This document shows, piece by piece, positions 46,057 to 56,371 of a DNA stretch of 64,000 nucleotides; position 1 is the stretch's first letter; the number at the start of each line of letters is the position of its first letter. The notes beneath the pieces are model-generated. The model saw nothing but the letters and a program-made list of their open reading frames with translations, made no database searches and was not told where the DNA came from. Source of the stretch: Buttiauxella sp. B2. Lineage in GTDB: Bacteria; Pseudomonadota; Gammaproteobacteria; Enterobacterales; Enterobacteriaceae. The stretch is from positions 308,013-372,012 of the forward strand of contig NZ_VEXQ01000003.1 of assembly GCF_006376615.1 (NCBI RefSeq), in the 5' to 3' direction. A program made the position numbers and the translations under genes.

Positions 46057-47181
46057 ATGACTACACATTTTCGTCGTAAGGCGTTGCACGCCGCGTTGTT
46101 TGCGCTTGCTTCCTCTGCCTTTGCTGCTCAAGCTGCTGATGTTCCACAGGTAAAAGTCACTGTGACGGATAAACAGTGCGAACCTATGAACATTACGGTT
46201 AACGCCGGTAAAACCCAGTTCATTATCCAGAACAATAGCCAAAAAGCGCTGGAGTGGGAGATTCTCAAAGGCGTGATGGTGGTTGAAGAGCGTGAAAACA
46301 TCGCACCAGGTTTCTCGCAGAAAATGACAGCTAACCTGCAAGCGGGCGAATACGATATGACATGTGGTTTGCTCAGCAATCCAAAAGGCAAGCTTATCGT
46401 TAAAGCGGCGGGTGACCAGGCAGCACCGAAGAACGACCTGATGGCGTTAACCGGGCCAATTACCGAATACAAAGCATACGTGACAGCGGAAGTGGCTGAA
46501 CTGGTCAAAAGCACTAAAGCCTTTACCGATGCGGTGAAAGCGGGTGATATCGAAAAAGCTAAATCTCTGTATGCACCAACGCGCCAGCATTACGAGCGCA
46601 TCGAACCTATCGCTGAGCTGTTCTCCGACCTGGACGGCAGCATTGATGCCCGTGAAGATGACTACGAACAGAAAGCTAACGATCCTAAATTCACAGGTTT
46701 CCACCGTCTGGAAAAAGCTCTGTTTGGTGATAATTCCACCAAAGGCATGGAAAAATATGCCGATCAGTTGAATACCGATGTGTTGGATCTGCAAACACGC
46801 ATTTCTGAACTGGCCTTCCCACCGAGCAAAGTTGTCGGCGGGGCTGCGGGTCTGATTGAAGAAGTGGCAGCCAGCAAAATCAGCGGTGAAGAAGATCGTT
46901 ACAGCCACACCGACCTGTGGGACTTCCAGGCAAACGTTGATGGCGCACAGAAAATCGTTAACTTGCTGCGTCCTTTACTGACCAAAGACAACGCACCGTT
47001 ACTGGCGAAAGTGGATGCCAACTTCAAGAAAGTCGACACCATTTTGGCAAAATATCGCACCAAAGACGGTTACGAGACTTACGACAAACTGACTGATGCT
47101 GACCGTAATGCTCTGAAAGGGCCGGTAACTGCACTGGCGGAAGATTTGTCGCAACTGCGTGGCGTGCTGGGTCTGGACTAA
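46057..47181 (+). CDS. efeO: Periplasmic iron-uptake protein EfeO
   Basis: 374 residues from ATG 46057, with AAAGGGA upstream; a TTG at 46051 is in frame but less likely. Signal peptide about 1-27 (AAQA). N-terminal cupredoxin domain with Cys/Met copper-type ligands ([26 protein letters not shown]) and C-terminal M75 peptidase-like domain with the HxxE motif [10 protein letters not shown]. It supplies periplasmic iron to EfeU. Middle gene of efeUOB. Confidence 0.95.
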   Translation: MTTHFRRKALHAALFALASSAFAAQAADVPQVKVTVTDKQCEPMNITVNAGKTQFIIQNNSQKALEWEILKGVMVVEERENIAPGFSQKMTANLQAGEYDMTCGLLSNPKGKLIVKAAGDQAAPKNDLMALTGPITEYKAYVTAEVAELVKSTKAFTDAVKAGDIEKAKSLYAPTRQHYERIEPIAELFSDLDGSIDAREDDYEQKANDPKFTGFHRLEKALFGDNSTKGMEKYADQLNTDVLDLQTRISELAFPPSKVVGGAAGLIEEVAASKISGEEDRYSHTDLWDFQANVDGAQKIVNLLRPLLTKDNAPLLAKVDANFKKVDTILAKYRTKDGYETYDKLTDADRNALKGPVTALAEDLSQLRGVLGLD

Positions 47182-47186
47182 GTTCG

Positions 47187-48470
47187 ATGAACGAAAAAAC
47201 TAAACACGGCGCGCATCAACCGGCGCGCCGTCGGTTGCTGAAAAGCCTGGGTGCGCTGGGTGGTGCTCTTGCCGTTACTGGCGGTTGCCCGGTTGCGCAT
47301 GCCGCAAAACAAGAAACCTCGCCGGGAACATTACCGCCTGATGCCCGCATGGAAAAACAGCCGTTTTACGGTGTGCATCAAGCGGGTGTGCTCACGCCAC
47401 AACAAGCGGCAATGATGTTGGTTGCCTTTGATGTGCTGGCCAGTGACAAAGCTGATCTTGAGCGTTTGCTTAAATTATTGACCGCACGCTTTGATTTCCT
47501 CACCACGGGTGGGCCTGCACCGGATACTCCAAATCCGCGTATGCCACCGATGGACTCCGGGATTCTGGGTGCGCAGATTTACCCTGATAACCTGACCATC
47601 ACGTTGTCTGCGGGAACATCGCTGTTTGATGAACGTTTTGGCCTGAAAGGGCAAGTGCCGAAAAAGCTGCAAAAGATGGAACGCTTCGCGAATGATTCGC
47701 TGGATGCAAGCTTATGTCACGGAGATTTGCTGCTGCAAATTTGTGCTAATACTGCCGACACGGTCATCCATGCTTTGCGCGATATCATTAAACACACGCC
47801 GGATTTGCTAAGTGTGCGCTGGAAGCGGGAAGGATTTATTTCCAACCATGCGGCGCGCAGTCGTGGCAAAGAAACGCCTATCAACCTGTTAGGGTTTAAA
47901 GACGGGACGGCGAATCCGAACAGCAACGATAAACCGCTGATGGATGACGTAGTGTGGGTGACGCCAAACCAACAGGAGCCTACATGGACTGTCGGTGGCA
48001 GCTATCAGGCGGTGCGTATTATTCAGTTCCATGTTGAGTCCTGGGACCGAACGCCGCTTAAAGAACAGCAGACTATTTTTGGTCGTGATAAGCACAGTGG
48101 CGCGCCACTAGGCATGAAAAACGAACACGATGAGCCTGACTATGCGGCCGACCCGGACGGCAACGTGATTGCGCTGGATGCCCATATTCGCCTGGCAAAT
48201 CCGCGTACCAAAGAAACGCAGTCAAACCTGATGATGCGCCGTGGCTATAGTTATTCGCTGGGTGTTTCCAAATCTGGTCAGTTGGATATGGGATTACTGT
48301 TTGTCTGCTTCCAGCATGACCTGGAAAAAGGGTTTCTGGCAGTACAGAAGCGGCTTAATGGTGAAGCGCTTGAGGAGTACGTGAAGCCCATTGGCGGCGG
48401 GTATTTCTTCGTTTTCCCGGGCGTGAAAGACAATCAGCATTATTTAGGGCAGGGGCTGTTAGAGGCTTAG
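47187..48470 (+). CDS. efeB: Tat-exported haem peroxidase EfeB
   Basis: 427 residues. Twin-arginine signal [17 protein letters not shown]. DyP-type peroxidase with the GFKDGTANP signature; haem-ligand His and catalytic Asp/Arg regions are present. It is proposed to oxidise ferrous iron or act on haem in the periplasm for EfeUO uptake. It starts 5 bases after efeO. Confidence 0.95.
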   Translation: MNEKTKHGAHQPARRRLLKSLGALGGALAVTGGCPVAHAAKQETSPGTLPPDARMEKQPFYGVHQAGVLTPQQAAMMLVAFDVLASDKADLERLLKLLTARFDFLTTGGPAPDTPNPRMPPMDSGILGAQIYPDNLTITLSAGTSLFDERFGLKGQVPKKLQKMERFANDSLDASLCHGDLLLQICANTADTVIHALRDIIKHTPDLLSVRWKREGFISNHAARSRGKETPINLLGFKDGTANPNSNDKPLMDDVVWVTPNQQEPTWTVGGSYQAVRIIQFHVESWDRTPLKEQQTIFGRDKHSGAPLGMKNEHDEPDYAADPDGNVIALDAHIRLANPRTKETQSNLMMRRGYSYSLGVSKSGQLDMGLLFVCFQHDLEKGFLAVQKRLNGEALEEYVKPIGGGYFFVFPGVKDNQHYLGQGLLEA

Positions 48471-48485
48471 TCTGTAGCGTTTTCC

Positions 48486-48507
48486 CCCTCACCCTGAAAG
48501 GTGAGGG
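48486..48507. repeat. Hairpin after efeB (possible weak terminator)
   Basis: CCCTCACC and GGTGAGGG pair perfectly over 8 bp with loop CTGAAA, 16 bases after the efeB stop. No T-run follows on either strand, so a protective 3' hairpin or repeat unit is as likely as a terminator. Confidence 0.55.
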
Positions 48508-48634
48508 TGTCCTGCACCCACCTAAAACATCAATTCATTTCCCTGCTAACTTTTCATTTGCTAACAATTTGCCTGTCTAGTAATCATCCAATTCCCCTAT
48601 GACTATACCGTTGATATAAAAGTGTAATATTTTT

Positions 48635-48652
48635 ATGTCATAAAATTGATTA
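48635..48652 (+). promoter_or_regulatory. Weak Pho-box candidate before phoH
   Basis: ATGTCATAAAATTGATTA matches the first Pho half-site (TGTCATAAA) well and the second poorly, about 12 of 18 in all. PhoB control of phoH is known in E. coli. The 308-base gap (48471-48778) otherwise shows only AT-rich promoter-like sequence and the efeB hairpin. Confidence 0.3.
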
Positions 48653-48778
48653 ACGCGTGACGAAGCGTGAATGTTGAATTAAAGTAAAATAAGTGTTGCA
48701 ATTAAGATAAAATTTGATGTACTTAAAGCACGAGCGGTAGTTCCCGGCTGTGAATCTTAATCACATTGGAGATCGCGA

Positions 48779-49846
48779 ATGGTAGGGTCCTGTACTGGAC
48801 GGCTGAACAAATATCTTACCCGCATAAACCAGCGCGGAGGCATCTCCTCCGGCTTCGCTATCTTCACCGCTAAAAATCCTCAATCCACAACAACTCAAAG
48901 TGTTAACGATGCGCTAAGCGGCGTTGTTCGTCTAACTGGTGCATCCTCTCAACCGGCAGTTCCTGGCTTAAAAGGAAGCCAAACCTCATCCGTTAGTAAG
49001 CATAATCGCGCCCTGAGTAGTGACGCGGGAAATGAAACCAACTGTAAGGTGCCATCCATGGGAAGACAGAAAGCAGTGATCAAAGCTCGTCGTGAAGCAA
49101 AACGTGTGCTGAGACGGGATTCGCGTAGCCATAAACAACGTGAAGAAGAATCGGTCACATCGCTTGTGCAGATGAGCGGCGTTGAATCTATCGGTATGGC
49201 AAGGGATTGCCGTGATAATTCACCAATAGCGGCGCGAAATGAGGCTCAGGAGCACTATCTTAACGCCATCGAGAAAAAACAGCTGATATTCGCCACCGGT
49301 GAAGCTGGGTGCGGCAAAACGTATATCAGTGCGGCGAAAGCCGCAGAGGCCCTGATACATAAGGATGTCGACAGGATCATTGTTACCCGTCCAGTTCTGC
49401 AAGCTGACGAAGATCTCGGCTTCTTACCTGGAGATATTTCGGAAAAATTCGCCCCTTATTTCCGCCCGGTTTATGACATCCTGGTGCGTCGTTTAGGGTC
49501 GTCTTTCATGCAGTACTGCCTGCGTCCCGAAATCGGCAAAGTAGAGATCGCACCGTTCGCCTACATGCGCGGACGTACCTTTGAAAATGCGGTAGTTATT
49601 CTGGATGAGGCGCAGAATGTCACCGCAGCGCAAATGAAAATGTTCTTAACGCGCCTTGGGGAAAACGTGACGGTCATCGTCAATGGTGATATCACTCAAT
49701 GCGATTTGCCACGGGGTGTTCAGTCCGGTCTGAGCGATGCGCTGGCGCGTTTTGAAGAAGATGAAATGATAGGTATTATTCGTTTTGGCAAACAAGATTG
49801 TGTGCGCTCGGCCCTTTGCCAGCGCACGTTGAATGCCTACGATTGA
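48779..49846 (+). CDS. phoH: PhoH-family ATPase
   Basis: 355 residues from ATG 48779, about the length of the long E. coli form; a shorter protein could start at the internal MGRQKAVIKARREAKRVL near 49060. Walker A GEAGCGKT and Walker B VVILDEAQN lie in the P-loop domain. PhoH proteins bind ATP, with an RNA-linked role proposed. Follows efeB as in E. coli. Confidence 0.93.
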   Translation: MVGSCTGRLNKYLTRINQRGGISSGFAIFTAKNPQSTTTQSVNDALSGVVRLTGASSQPAVPGLKGSQTSSVSKHNRALSSDAGNETNCKVPSMGRQKAVIKARREAKRVLRRDSRSHKQREEESVTSLVQMSGVESIGMARDCRDNSPIAARNEAQEHYLNAIEKKQLIFATGEAGCGKTYISAAKAAEALIHKDVDRIIVTRPVLQADEDLGFLPGDISEKFAPYFRPVYDILVRRLGSSFMQYCLRPEIGKVEIAPFAYMRGRTFENAVVILDEAQNVTAAQMKMFLTRLGENVTVIVNGDITQCDLPRGVQSGLSDALARFEEDEMIGIIRFGKQDCVRSALCQRTLNAYD

Positions 49847-49868
49847 TTTCTGGTGTAATAGATTTGTA

Positions 49869-49895
49869 AAGCCCAAACTCTGTTTGGGCTTTTTT
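49869..49895 (+). terminator. Terminator after phoH
   Basis: AAGCCCAAAC and GTTTGGGCTT with loop TCT, followed by TTTTT. Confidence 0.93.
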
Positions 49896-49956
49896 CTTTG
49901 CGCGAATTATTTACCCAAAATGTGAAGGCTATCAAAACAGATGGTCAAGGAGAGAC

Positions 49957-49980
49957 AATTTTAGGTTCCACGAAATTATT
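49957..49980 (+). promoter_or_regulatory. NagC-like site before chbB (tentative)
   Basis: AATTTTAGGTTCCACGAAAT followed by TATT has the A/T-rich outer half-sites (AATTT and AAATT) of NagC boxes, 129 bases before chbB. NagC and ChbR jointly control chb in E. coli. The match is loose. Confidence 0.3.
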
Positions 49981-50108
49981 CCCCGCCAAAGCGATGCCGT
50001 ATACTTCTTCCAACAAGAAACAATCAGAACTTTCCAATGAGTCACTTTTGCTGGCGTGGGTTGAACTGATATCCGACATGCAGGCTGTTGCAACGTGAGG
50101 AACCTATT

Positions 50109-50429
50109 ATGACAAAGAAACGTATCTACCTATTTTGTTCTGCCGGAATGTCCACCTCGTTACTGGTATCAAAAATGAAGGCGCAGGCAGAAAAGTACGA
50201 AGTGCCAGTTGTTATTGAAGCGTGGCCAGAAACCCTGGCTGCTGAAAAAGGTAAAGACGCAGATCTGGTATTACTTGGGCCGCAAATTGCTTACATGCTT
50301 CCTGAGATTAAAAAAGTATTACCGGGCAAAACTGTAGAAGTTATTGATTCAGCAATGTACGGCAAAATTGATGGATTAGGCGTGCTGAAAGCAGCAGTCG
50401 CATCGATCAAAAAGGCAGCAAATAGTTAA
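50109..50429 (+). CDS. chbB: N,N'-diacetylchitobiose PTS enzyme IIB
   Basis: 106 residues from ATG 50109 with GAGG upstream; same length as E. coli ChbB. Phosphorylation Cys10 in [12 protein letters not shown]. It receives phosphate from ChbA and passes it to chitobiose during transport by ChbC. First gene of chbBCARFG, here directly downstream of phoH instead of the E. coli location. Confidence 0.95.
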   Translation: MTKKRIYLFCSAGMSTSLLVSKMKAQAEKYEVPVVIEAWPETLAAEKGKDADLVLLGPQIAYMLPEIKKVLPGKTVEVIDSAMYGKIDGLGVLKAAVASIKKAANS

Positions 50430-50453
50430 TTTATTTTTTCTTGTTTTATTTTT

Positions 50454-50500
50454 CCGTCAAAGAACGACCTTACACAACCTGGCCGCAAGACACTTGCGGC
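50454..50500 (+). promoter_or_regulatory. ChiX sRNA target and hairpin in the chbB-chbC gap
   Basis: CCGTCAAAGA at 50454-50463 is the exact complement of the seed of ChiX as recalled (UCUUUGACGG). In E. coli and Salmonella the same place is the trap that pairs with and removes ChiX, relieving chitoporin repression. Just after it, GCCGCAAG (50482-50489) and CTTGCGGC (50493-50500) form a perfect 8-bp stem before the chbC ribosome site. Confidence 0.75.
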
Positions 50501-50517
50501 AATAAAGGAAATAACAA

Positions 50518-51876
50518 ATGAGTAAAGTCATTGATTCACTTGAAAAGGTACTGCTTCCATTCGCTGTAAAAATAGGGAAGCAACCGCACGTCAACGCAAT
50601 TAAAAATGGTTTCATCAAATTAATGCCATTGACCCTTGCCGGGGCCATGTTTGTTTTAATCAATAACGTCTTTCTGAGTTTTGGCGCCGGTTCCTTTTTC
50701 TACTCCTTAGGTATTCGCTTAGATCCCTCGACCATTGAAACCCTTAATGGGTTAAAAGCCATTGGCGGCAATGTGTATAACGGCACATTGGGTATTATGT
50801 CGCTAATGGCTCCTTTTTTCATTGGTATGGCGCTTGCTGAGGAACGCAAGGTTGATCCACTTGCGGCGGGCTTATTATCCGTTGCAGCATTTATGACCGT
50901 GACTCCATATAGCGTTGGTGAAGCTTATGCTGTCGGTGCTAACTGGTTAGGTGGTCAGAATATAATTTCCGGTATTGTTATTGGTCTGGTTGTCGCGGAG
51001 CTATTTACTTTTGTTATCCGCCGCAATTGGGTTATTACATTACCAGATAGTGTGCCGACATCGGTATCGCGTTCGTTCTCTGCATTAATTCCAGGCTTTA
51101 TTATCCTGTCTATCTTCGGGATTATTTCCTGGATGCTGGCCAATCATGGTAGCAACTTCCACCAGATCATTATGGATTCAATCTCAACGCCTCTGGCGTC
51201 GATGGGTGCAGTAGTGGGCTGGGCGTATGTCATCTTCAACTCCCTGCTGTGGTTCTTTGGTGTGCACGGTTCATTGGCGCTTACCGCGCTGGACAACGGC
51301 ATCATGACCCCATGGGCGTTGGAAAACATCGCTATCTACAACCAGTATGGCTCGGTGCAAGCTGCGATTGACGCAGGTAAAACCTTCCACTTCTGGGCTA
51401 AACCAATGCTCGACTCCTACATCCTGTTGGGTGGTTCTGGTGCGACACTGGGCTTGATTATTGCCATCTTCACGGTGTCACGCCGTGCAGATCATCGTCA
51501 GGTTGCGAAACTGGCACTGCCATCAGGCATCTTCCAGATTAACGAACCTATCCTGTTCGGTCTGCCAATCATCATGAACCCAGTTATGTTCATCCCGTTT
51601 GTACTGGTTCAACCTATCCTGGCAGCCATTACACTCGCGGCTTACTCACTGGGAATTATTCCACCGGTCACTAACCTGGCTCCGTGGACAATGCCTACCG
51701 GTTTGGGCGCTTTCTTTAACAGTAACGGTAGTATCGCGGCTCTGTTAGTTGCGCTGTTTAACCTGGGTGTCGCAACCTGTGTGTACATTCCATTCGTTAT
51801 CCTGTCTAACAAAGCACAGGCTGTAATTGAAAAAGAAGAGAGCGAAGAAGATATCGCTAACGCACTGAAATTTTAA
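50518..51876 (+). CDS. chbC: N,N'-diacetylchitobiose PTS enzyme IIC
   Basis: 452 residues, the E. coli length. Lactose/cellobiose-family IIC with about ten membrane segments; conserved [20 protein letters not shown] and [19 protein letters not shown] with the sugar-binding Glu. It carries chitobiose inward with phosphorylation by ChbB. Confidence 0.96.
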   Translation: MSKVIDSLEKVLLPFAVKIGKQPHVNAIKNGFIKLMPLTLAGAMFVLINNVFLSFGAGSFFYSLGIRLDPSTIETLNGLKAIGGNVYNGTLGIMSLMAPFFIGMALAEERKVDPLAAGLLSVAAFMTVTPYSVGEAYAVGANWLGGQNIISGIVIGLVVAELFTFVIRRNWVITLPDSVPTSVSRSFSALIPGFIILSIFGIISWMLANHGSNFHQIIMDSISTPLASMGAVVGWAYVIFNSLLWFFGVHGSLALTALDNGIMTPWALENIAIYNQYGSVQAAIDAGKTFHFWAKPMLDSYILLGGSGATLGLIIAIFTVSRRADHRQVAKLALPSGIFQINEPILFGLPIIMNPVMFIPFVLVQPILAAITLAAYSLGIIPPVTNLAPWTMPTGLGAFFNSNGSIAALLVALFNLGVATCVYIPFVILSNKAQAVIEKEESEEDIANALKF

Positions 51877-51944
51877 ATAAAATTGGTTGGGGATAGCGCA
51901 AGGTTGTCCCCAACCGTTACCACAAAGATTTTAGGGAGAGTTTG

Positions 51945-52292
51945 ATGTTTGATCTGGACACAGTAGTAGAAGATGAAGTAGTCGCAGATGATCTTGAAGA
52001 AGTGGTGATGGGCTTAATCATAAACTCAGGACAAGCTCGCAGCCTGGCTTATGCCGCACTGAAAATCGCTAAAACTGGTGATTTTGAGCAAGCTAAAGAA
52101 TTAATGGCACAATCGCGTTTGGCACTCAATGAAGCACATCTGGTTCAGACCAAACTGATTGAAGGTGACCAGGGCGAAGGCAAAACCAAGGTTAGCCTGG
52201 TGCTGGTTCATGCGCAGGATCACCTGATGACTTCCATGCTGGCGCGTGAGTTAGTCACAGAACTTATTGAGCTTCACGAAAAAATAAAATAA
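51945..52292 (+). CDS. chbA: N,N'-diacetylchitobiose PTS enzyme IIA
   Basis: 115 residues from ATG 51945, behind AGGGAG; a TTG three bases upstream is not favoured. Helical IIA-lactose family; phosphorylated His89 in LVLVHAQDHLMTS. Transfers phosphate from HPr to ChbB. Confidence 0.95.
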   Translation: MFDLDTVVEDEVVADDLEEVVMGLIINSGQARSLAYAALKIAKTGDFEQAKELMAQSRLALNEAHLVQTKLIEGDQGEGKTKVSLVLVHAQDHLMTSMLARELVTELIELHEKIK

Positions 52293-52304
52293 GTTGGAGT
52301 CCTT

Positions 52305-53141
52305 ATGCAGCCACCGGTAATCAGTATGGAAATCAATACGGCACGCGAGAGTCAACTTTTTGATGGTCAACATTTCCACATGTTCATCCACAATAAAGTC
52401 GAAAGTGTCTCCGGGCTACACCAGCATGATTATTACGAATTCACGGTAGTGCTAACAGGACGTTATTATCAGGAAATAAACGGTAAACGCGTGCTGCTGG
52501 AAAGAGGAAGTTTTGTTTTCATTCCATTGGGTTCCTATCATCAAAGTTTTTATGATTTTGGTGCAACCCGGATTCTGAATGTCGGTATCAGCAAGGCTTT
52601 TTTTGAACAGCATTATTTACCGTTATTTCCGGCATATTTTATTGCTTCACAGGTTTATCAAATTAAGAATGAATTCCTGGCTTATATTGAATCTGTGACT
52701 GCCTCATTAAATTTCCGGCAAGGTGAGTTTAGTGAATTTCTGGAGATGGTGACGTTTTATATTGTAAATCGCCTGCGCCATCATAAAGAATCAGAGTCAG
52801 GAGGTGATATTCCTGCCTGGCTTAAAAATACCGTCGAACAGATGCATGGCAAGGCGATGTTTGGTGATAAAGCCTTAGTGAATATGGTTGAGTTGTCCGG
52901 TAAGTCGCAGGAATATCTAACCCGTGCCACACAACGCCATTATGGTAAAACACCAATGCAAATTATCAATGAGATAAGAATTGATTTTGCCAAGAAACAA
53001 CTGGAGATCACCAACTTTTCTGTCACCGATATTGCTTTTGAGTCAGGTTACAGTAGCGCCAGTATGTTTATTAAAAACTTTAAAAAGCTAACGTCATTTA
53101 CACCGCAACATTATCGGAAGAAATTATACAGTATTAAATAA
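52305..53141 (+). CDS. chbR: AraC-family regulator ChbR
   Basis: 278 residues. N-terminal cupin-like sensing domain ([20 protein letters not shown]) and C-terminal double helix-turn-helix ([19 protein letters not shown]). In E. coli it represses chb without inducer and activates it with phosphorylated chitobiose. Starts 12 bases after chbA behind GGAG. Confidence 0.95.
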   Translation: MQPPVISMEINTARESQLFDGQHFHMFIHNKVESVSGLHQHDYYEFTVVLTGRYYQEINGKRVLLERGSFVFIPLGSYHQSFYDFGATRILNVGISKAFFEQHYLPLFPAYFIASQVYQIKNEFLAYIESVTASLNFRQGEFSEFLEMVTFYIVNRLRHHKESESGGDIPAWLKNTVEQMHGKAMFGDKALVNMVELSGKSQEYLTRATQRHYGKTPMQIINEIRIDFAKKQLEITNFSVTDIAFESGYSSASMFIKNFKKLTSFTPQHYRKKLYSIK

Positions 53142-53278
53142 TCTGTATATGTATTAGTGAAGGTTGGTAATTAACCCCGTAATATAATGACGGCAATAGC
53201 CTTCAATAATACATTTACGCCCCAAATGGATATGTCGCTGTCTTAATTACAGTGCAATAAACTTGTACCGGAGTCCCT

Positions 53279-54622
53279 ATGAGTAAAAAATTGAAAGTCG
53301 TCACAATCGGTGGTGGTAGCAGCTATACACCTGAATTACTCGAAGGTTTTATTAAACGTTACGATGAATTGCCAATTAGTGAATTATGGCTGGTTGATGT
53401 TGAGGCGGGTAAAGAGAAACAAGATATTATCTTTGATCTTTGCTTGCGTATGGTTGAGCGCGCGGGTGTGCCGATTGCACTGTATAAGACCCTCAATCGC
53501 CGTGAAGCCTTGGTTGATGCCGATTTCGTGACGACGCAATTACGTGTTGGGCAACTTAAAGCCCGTGAACTTGATGAGCGTATCCCGTTAAGCTACGGCT
53601 ATTTAGGCCAGGAAACCAACGGTGCAGGCGGCCTGTTCAAAGGTCTGCGTACTATTCCAGTGATTTTCGACATTATCGAAGATGTGAAAGAAATTTGCCC
53701 GAACGCCTGGGTTATCAACTTTACCAACCCGGCCGGTATGGTGACTGAAGCGGTTTATCGTCACACGGATTTCAAAAAGTTCATCGGTGTTTGTAACATC
53801 CCGGTGGGCATGAAAATGTTCATTAAAGATGTGCTAAAACTCGATCCAAAAGATGAATTGAATATCGACTTGTTCGGTCTGAACCACATGGTGTTCATCA
53901 AAGACGTTCTGGTTAACGGTACCTCCCGCTTTGATGAACTGCTGGATGGCGTGGCGTCTGGTACGCTGACTGCGGGCTCGGTGAAAAACATCTTTGACCT
54001 GCCATTTAGCGAAGGCCTCATCCGCTCTCTGCGTTTGTTGCCGTGCTCTTACTTGCTGTATTACTTTAAGCAAAAAGAGATGCTGGCAATCGAAATGGGC
54101 GAGTTCTACAAAGGTGGCGCGCGCGCAACAGTTGTGCAGAAAGTGGAGAAACAACTGTTCGAGCTTTACAAAGATCCTGCGCTGAACGTGAAGCCAAAAG
54201 AGCTGGAATTGCGCGGTGGAGCTTACTATTCTGACGCCGCCTGTGAAGTGATAAGCGACATCTACAACGACAAGCAAAGTGAGCATTACGTCAACGTGCC
54301 GCATCACGGCCATATTGATAACATTCCTGCTGACTGGGCAATTGAAGTGACCTGTACTATTGGTCGCGATGGTGCAACACCGACTCCGCGCATCACACAT
54401 TTTGATGAGAAAGTGCTGGGCCTGATTTACACCATTAAAGGGTTTGAGGTTGCAGCAAGTGAAGCCGCTCTGAGTGGTAACTTTAACGATGTTCTGCTGG
54501 CACTCAATTTAAGTCCGCTGATTCATTCTGATAAAGATGCTGAGAAAATTGCCCGTGACATGTTGCTGGCGCATGAAGCTAATTTGCCAAACTTCACGCA
54601 GGCTATCGCTGCACTGAAATAA
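53279..54622 (+). CDS. chbF: 6-phospho-chitobiase ChbF (GH4)
   Basis: 447 residues. NAD-dependent GH4 glycosidase: dinucleotide motif KVVTIGGGSSYTPELLEG at the N-terminus, metal ligand region VCNIPVGM and NHMVFIKD. Cleaves monodeacetylated chitobiose-6-phosphate, needs Mn2+ and NAD. A 137-base gap after chbR shows no clear terminator. CGGAG precedes the start. Confidence 0.96.
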   Translation: MSKKLKVVTIGGGSSYTPELLEGFIKRYDELPISELWLVDVEAGKEKQDIIFDLCLRMVERAGVPIALYKTLNRREALVDADFVTTQLRVGQLKARELDERIPLSYGYLGQETNGAGGLFKGLRTIPVIFDIIEDVKEICPNAWVINFTNPAGMVTEAVYRHTDFKKFIGVCNIPVGMKMFIKDVLKLDPKDELNIDLFGLNHMVFIKDVLVNGTSRFDELLDGVASGTLTAGSVKNIFDLPFSEGLIRSLRLLPCSYLLYYFKQKEMLAIEMGEFYKGGARATVVQKVEKQLFELYKDPALNVKPKELELRGGAYYSDAACEVISDIYNDKQSEHYVNVPHHGHIDNIPADWAIEVTCTIGRDGATPTPRITHFDEKVLGLIYTIKGFEVAASEAALSGNFNDVLLALNLSPLIHSDKDAEKIARDMLLAHEANLPNFTQAIAALK

Positions 54623-54673
54623 TAAATAACTGAAGCCTTCCCGGAAAAGGGAAGGCAGCTTACCGAGGCGACA

Positions 54674-55435
54674 ATGGATAAGTTATTAATTGTTAACGCG
54701 GACGATTTTGGGCTATGTAAGGCGCAAAATTACGGAATTATCGACGCCTTCACCAATGGCGTGGTGACTTCGACCACCGCCATGGTTAACGCTTCAGGTA
54801 TCGAACACGCCGTTGCGCTAAGCGCCAAACATCCAGGACTTGCAGTAGGGATGCACTTTGTTTTGACGCTAGGTCGCCCATTGTCTGCTATGCCAGGGCT
54901 TGTAGATGAAAAGGGTGAATTGGGGAAATGGATTTGGCAGCGAGCAGAAGAAGGCACGCTACCGCTGGCGGAAATTGAGCAAGAGCTGGCATGCCAGTTT
55001 GCGAGATTTATCGAATTGTTTGGTCGTGCACCTACGCATATCGACAGCCATCACCATGCGCATATGATCCCGCAAATCTATCCAATCGTTGAAGCTTTTG
55101 CCAAAGAGAAGGGTGTTGCGCTCCGTTTTGACTACGATGCTGCAATACCGGGTGGGTTAGAGTGTCAGGTGGTAAAAACTGCTCAGGGTTTTGATAGTGG
55201 CTTTTATGGCGATGAAATTTCAGAAACATTGTTCCTCGATACGCTTGATCGTGCAATGGCACGTGGCGAGCAATCGTTAGAAATAATGTGTCATCCTTCC
55301 TTTATTGATAACACGATTCTTGCGAGCAAATACTGCTACCCACGCCTCGCAGAACTCGATGTACTGACCGCAGCCTCGCTTAAATATGCGATTGCAGAAC
55401 GGGGTTATCGCTTGGGGACGTTTAAAGACCTATGA
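54674..55435 (+). CDS. chbG: Chitooligosaccharide deacetylase ChbG (YdjC)
   Basis: 253 residues, E. coli 249. YdjC-fold: metal site in [28 protein letters not shown] and the C-terminal CHPSF. Removes one acetyl group from chitobiose-6-phosphate, which makes the inducer of ChbR and the substrate of ChbF. Last gene of the operon. Confidence 0.95.
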   Translation: MDKLLIVNADDFGLCKAQNYGIIDAFTNGVVTSTTAMVNASGIEHAVALSAKHPGLAVGMHFVLTLGRPLSAMPGLVDEKGELGKWIWQRAEEGTLPLAEIEQELACQFARFIELFGRAPTHIDSHHHAHMIPQIYPIVEAFAKEKGVALRFDYDAAIPGGLECQVVKTAQGFDSGFYGDEISETLFLDTLDRAMARGEQSLEIMCHPSFIDNTILASKYCYPRLAELDVLTAASLKYAIAERGYRLGTFKDL

Positions 55436-55443
55436 ATGGTTTT

Positions 55444-55474
55444 GTCGGATGGCGTTTACGCTAATCCGACCTAC
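55444..55474. repeat. REP element after chbG
   Basis: GTCGGATGGCGTTTACGCTA followed by ATCCGACCTAC is an imperfect hairpin matching the REP consensus. A similar unit occurs at 27486-27515. Confidence 0.8.
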
Positions 55475-55481
55475 AAAACCG

Positions 55482-55513
55482 AAGGGCAATGGCATAACGC
55501 TATTGCCCTTTTT
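55482..55513. terminator. Terminator between chbG and the TetR gene
   Basis: AAGGGCAATGGC pairs with GCTATTGCCCTT (one G-U pair), loop ATAAC, with T-run following. It lies between convergent genes. Confidence 0.88.
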
Positions 55514-55514
55514 A

Positions 55515-56132
55515 TTACGCTGATTTCGTTAGCATCAGGAAAAGATTGTCCACCACTTCAGGTGCCTGCTCATAAAGATTGAGATTCTCAGGCTGCATCA
55601 GCCAGTTTTTGATAATACCACTGAGATAACCCTGGATAATGGTGATCGTCAGTTCGATATTGGTATTAACAGGAATTTGACCTTTTGAAATACAACTGCG
55701 TAATAATTTTCTCATTCTTTCGCGGTTAAACCAAAGCCGCTCTCTTATTTCGCGCTCAGAATACATTTCCCCATTAAATTCGCACGTATGGTAAAGAATT
55801 TGTAATAACTCATACTGGCGGCGGTCTGTGGAAATGATTTTTAATGTTTCAACGATGATCTCACGTAAAAACTGTAGGTCATTATCATGAATTTGAGATT
55901 TAAGTTTTCTTCTAATTTCCAAAGAGATACAAGGCTGGATATTCCATATTTCATTAAATAATGAAACCTTGCTATCAAAGTGCCAGTAAATCGCGCCACG
56001 TGTCATGCCCGCCGCATCGGCTATGTCGCCAAGCGTGGTGCTAGACACACCATTTTTAGCAAATAATGTGATAGCAACATCAATCAGATGCTGACGCGTT
56101 TTTAACGCTTCAATTTTTGTTTTGCGTGCCAT
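55515..56132 (-). CDS. TetR-family repressor of the efflux cluster (AcrR/AcrS type)
   Basis: 205 residues. Helix-turn-helix ARKTKIEALKTRQHLIDVA and TTLGDIADAAGMTRGAIYWH, the AcrR/AcrS/TtgR signature. The C-terminal ligand domain is variable. It is divergent from the RND-MFP-RND genes across 239 bases and is the likely local repressor; the position corresponds to acrS before acrEF in E. coli. Confidence 0.88.
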   Translation of the reverse strand: MARKTKIEALKTRQHLIDVAITLFAKNGVSSTTLGDIADAAGMTRGAIYWHFDSKVSLFNEIWNIQPCISLEIRRKLKSQIHDNDLQFLREIIVETLKIISTDRRQYELLQILYHTCEFNGEMYSEREIRERLWFNRERMRKLLRSCISKGQIPVNTNIELTITIIQGYLSGIIKNWLMQPENLNLYEQAPEVVDNLFLMLTKSA

Positions 56133-56180
56133 AGTGAATTAACTCTTTGTGGATATTAGTTACAAGAATTAACAAGTGTA

Positions 56181-56241
56181 AATATTATTTTTATAATATT
56201 AGTTTGCCTAATTAAAGTGCGAATTATTATGTGCTTTAATT
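56181..56241. promoter_or_regulatory. Inverted repeats in the TetR-efflux spacer
   Basis: AATATTAT (56181-56188) with ATAATATT (56193-56200), and AATTAAAG (56210-56217) with CTTTAATT (56234-56241), are perfect 8-bp inverted repeats. A TACATACA half-site like that of AcrR boxes lies at 56275-56282. One of these may be the TetR operator; AT-richness weakens the case. Confidence 0.35.
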
Positions 56242-56371
56242 TTTTTTATGTCTAGTGGTGGAATATAGGATTATACATACAGCAATGAATAATTAATCGA
56301 TAAACCCTCTGTTAAGCTTCGGTTCTCTATATCCATTTACAGAGTTAAACCGTTTACAGGGAAATTCTTGC

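Noticed and set aside
49898..50098. 66-codon frame before chbB
   Set aside because: Non-ATG start, no ribosome site, no recognisable features, and it lies in the expected promoter region of the chb operon.
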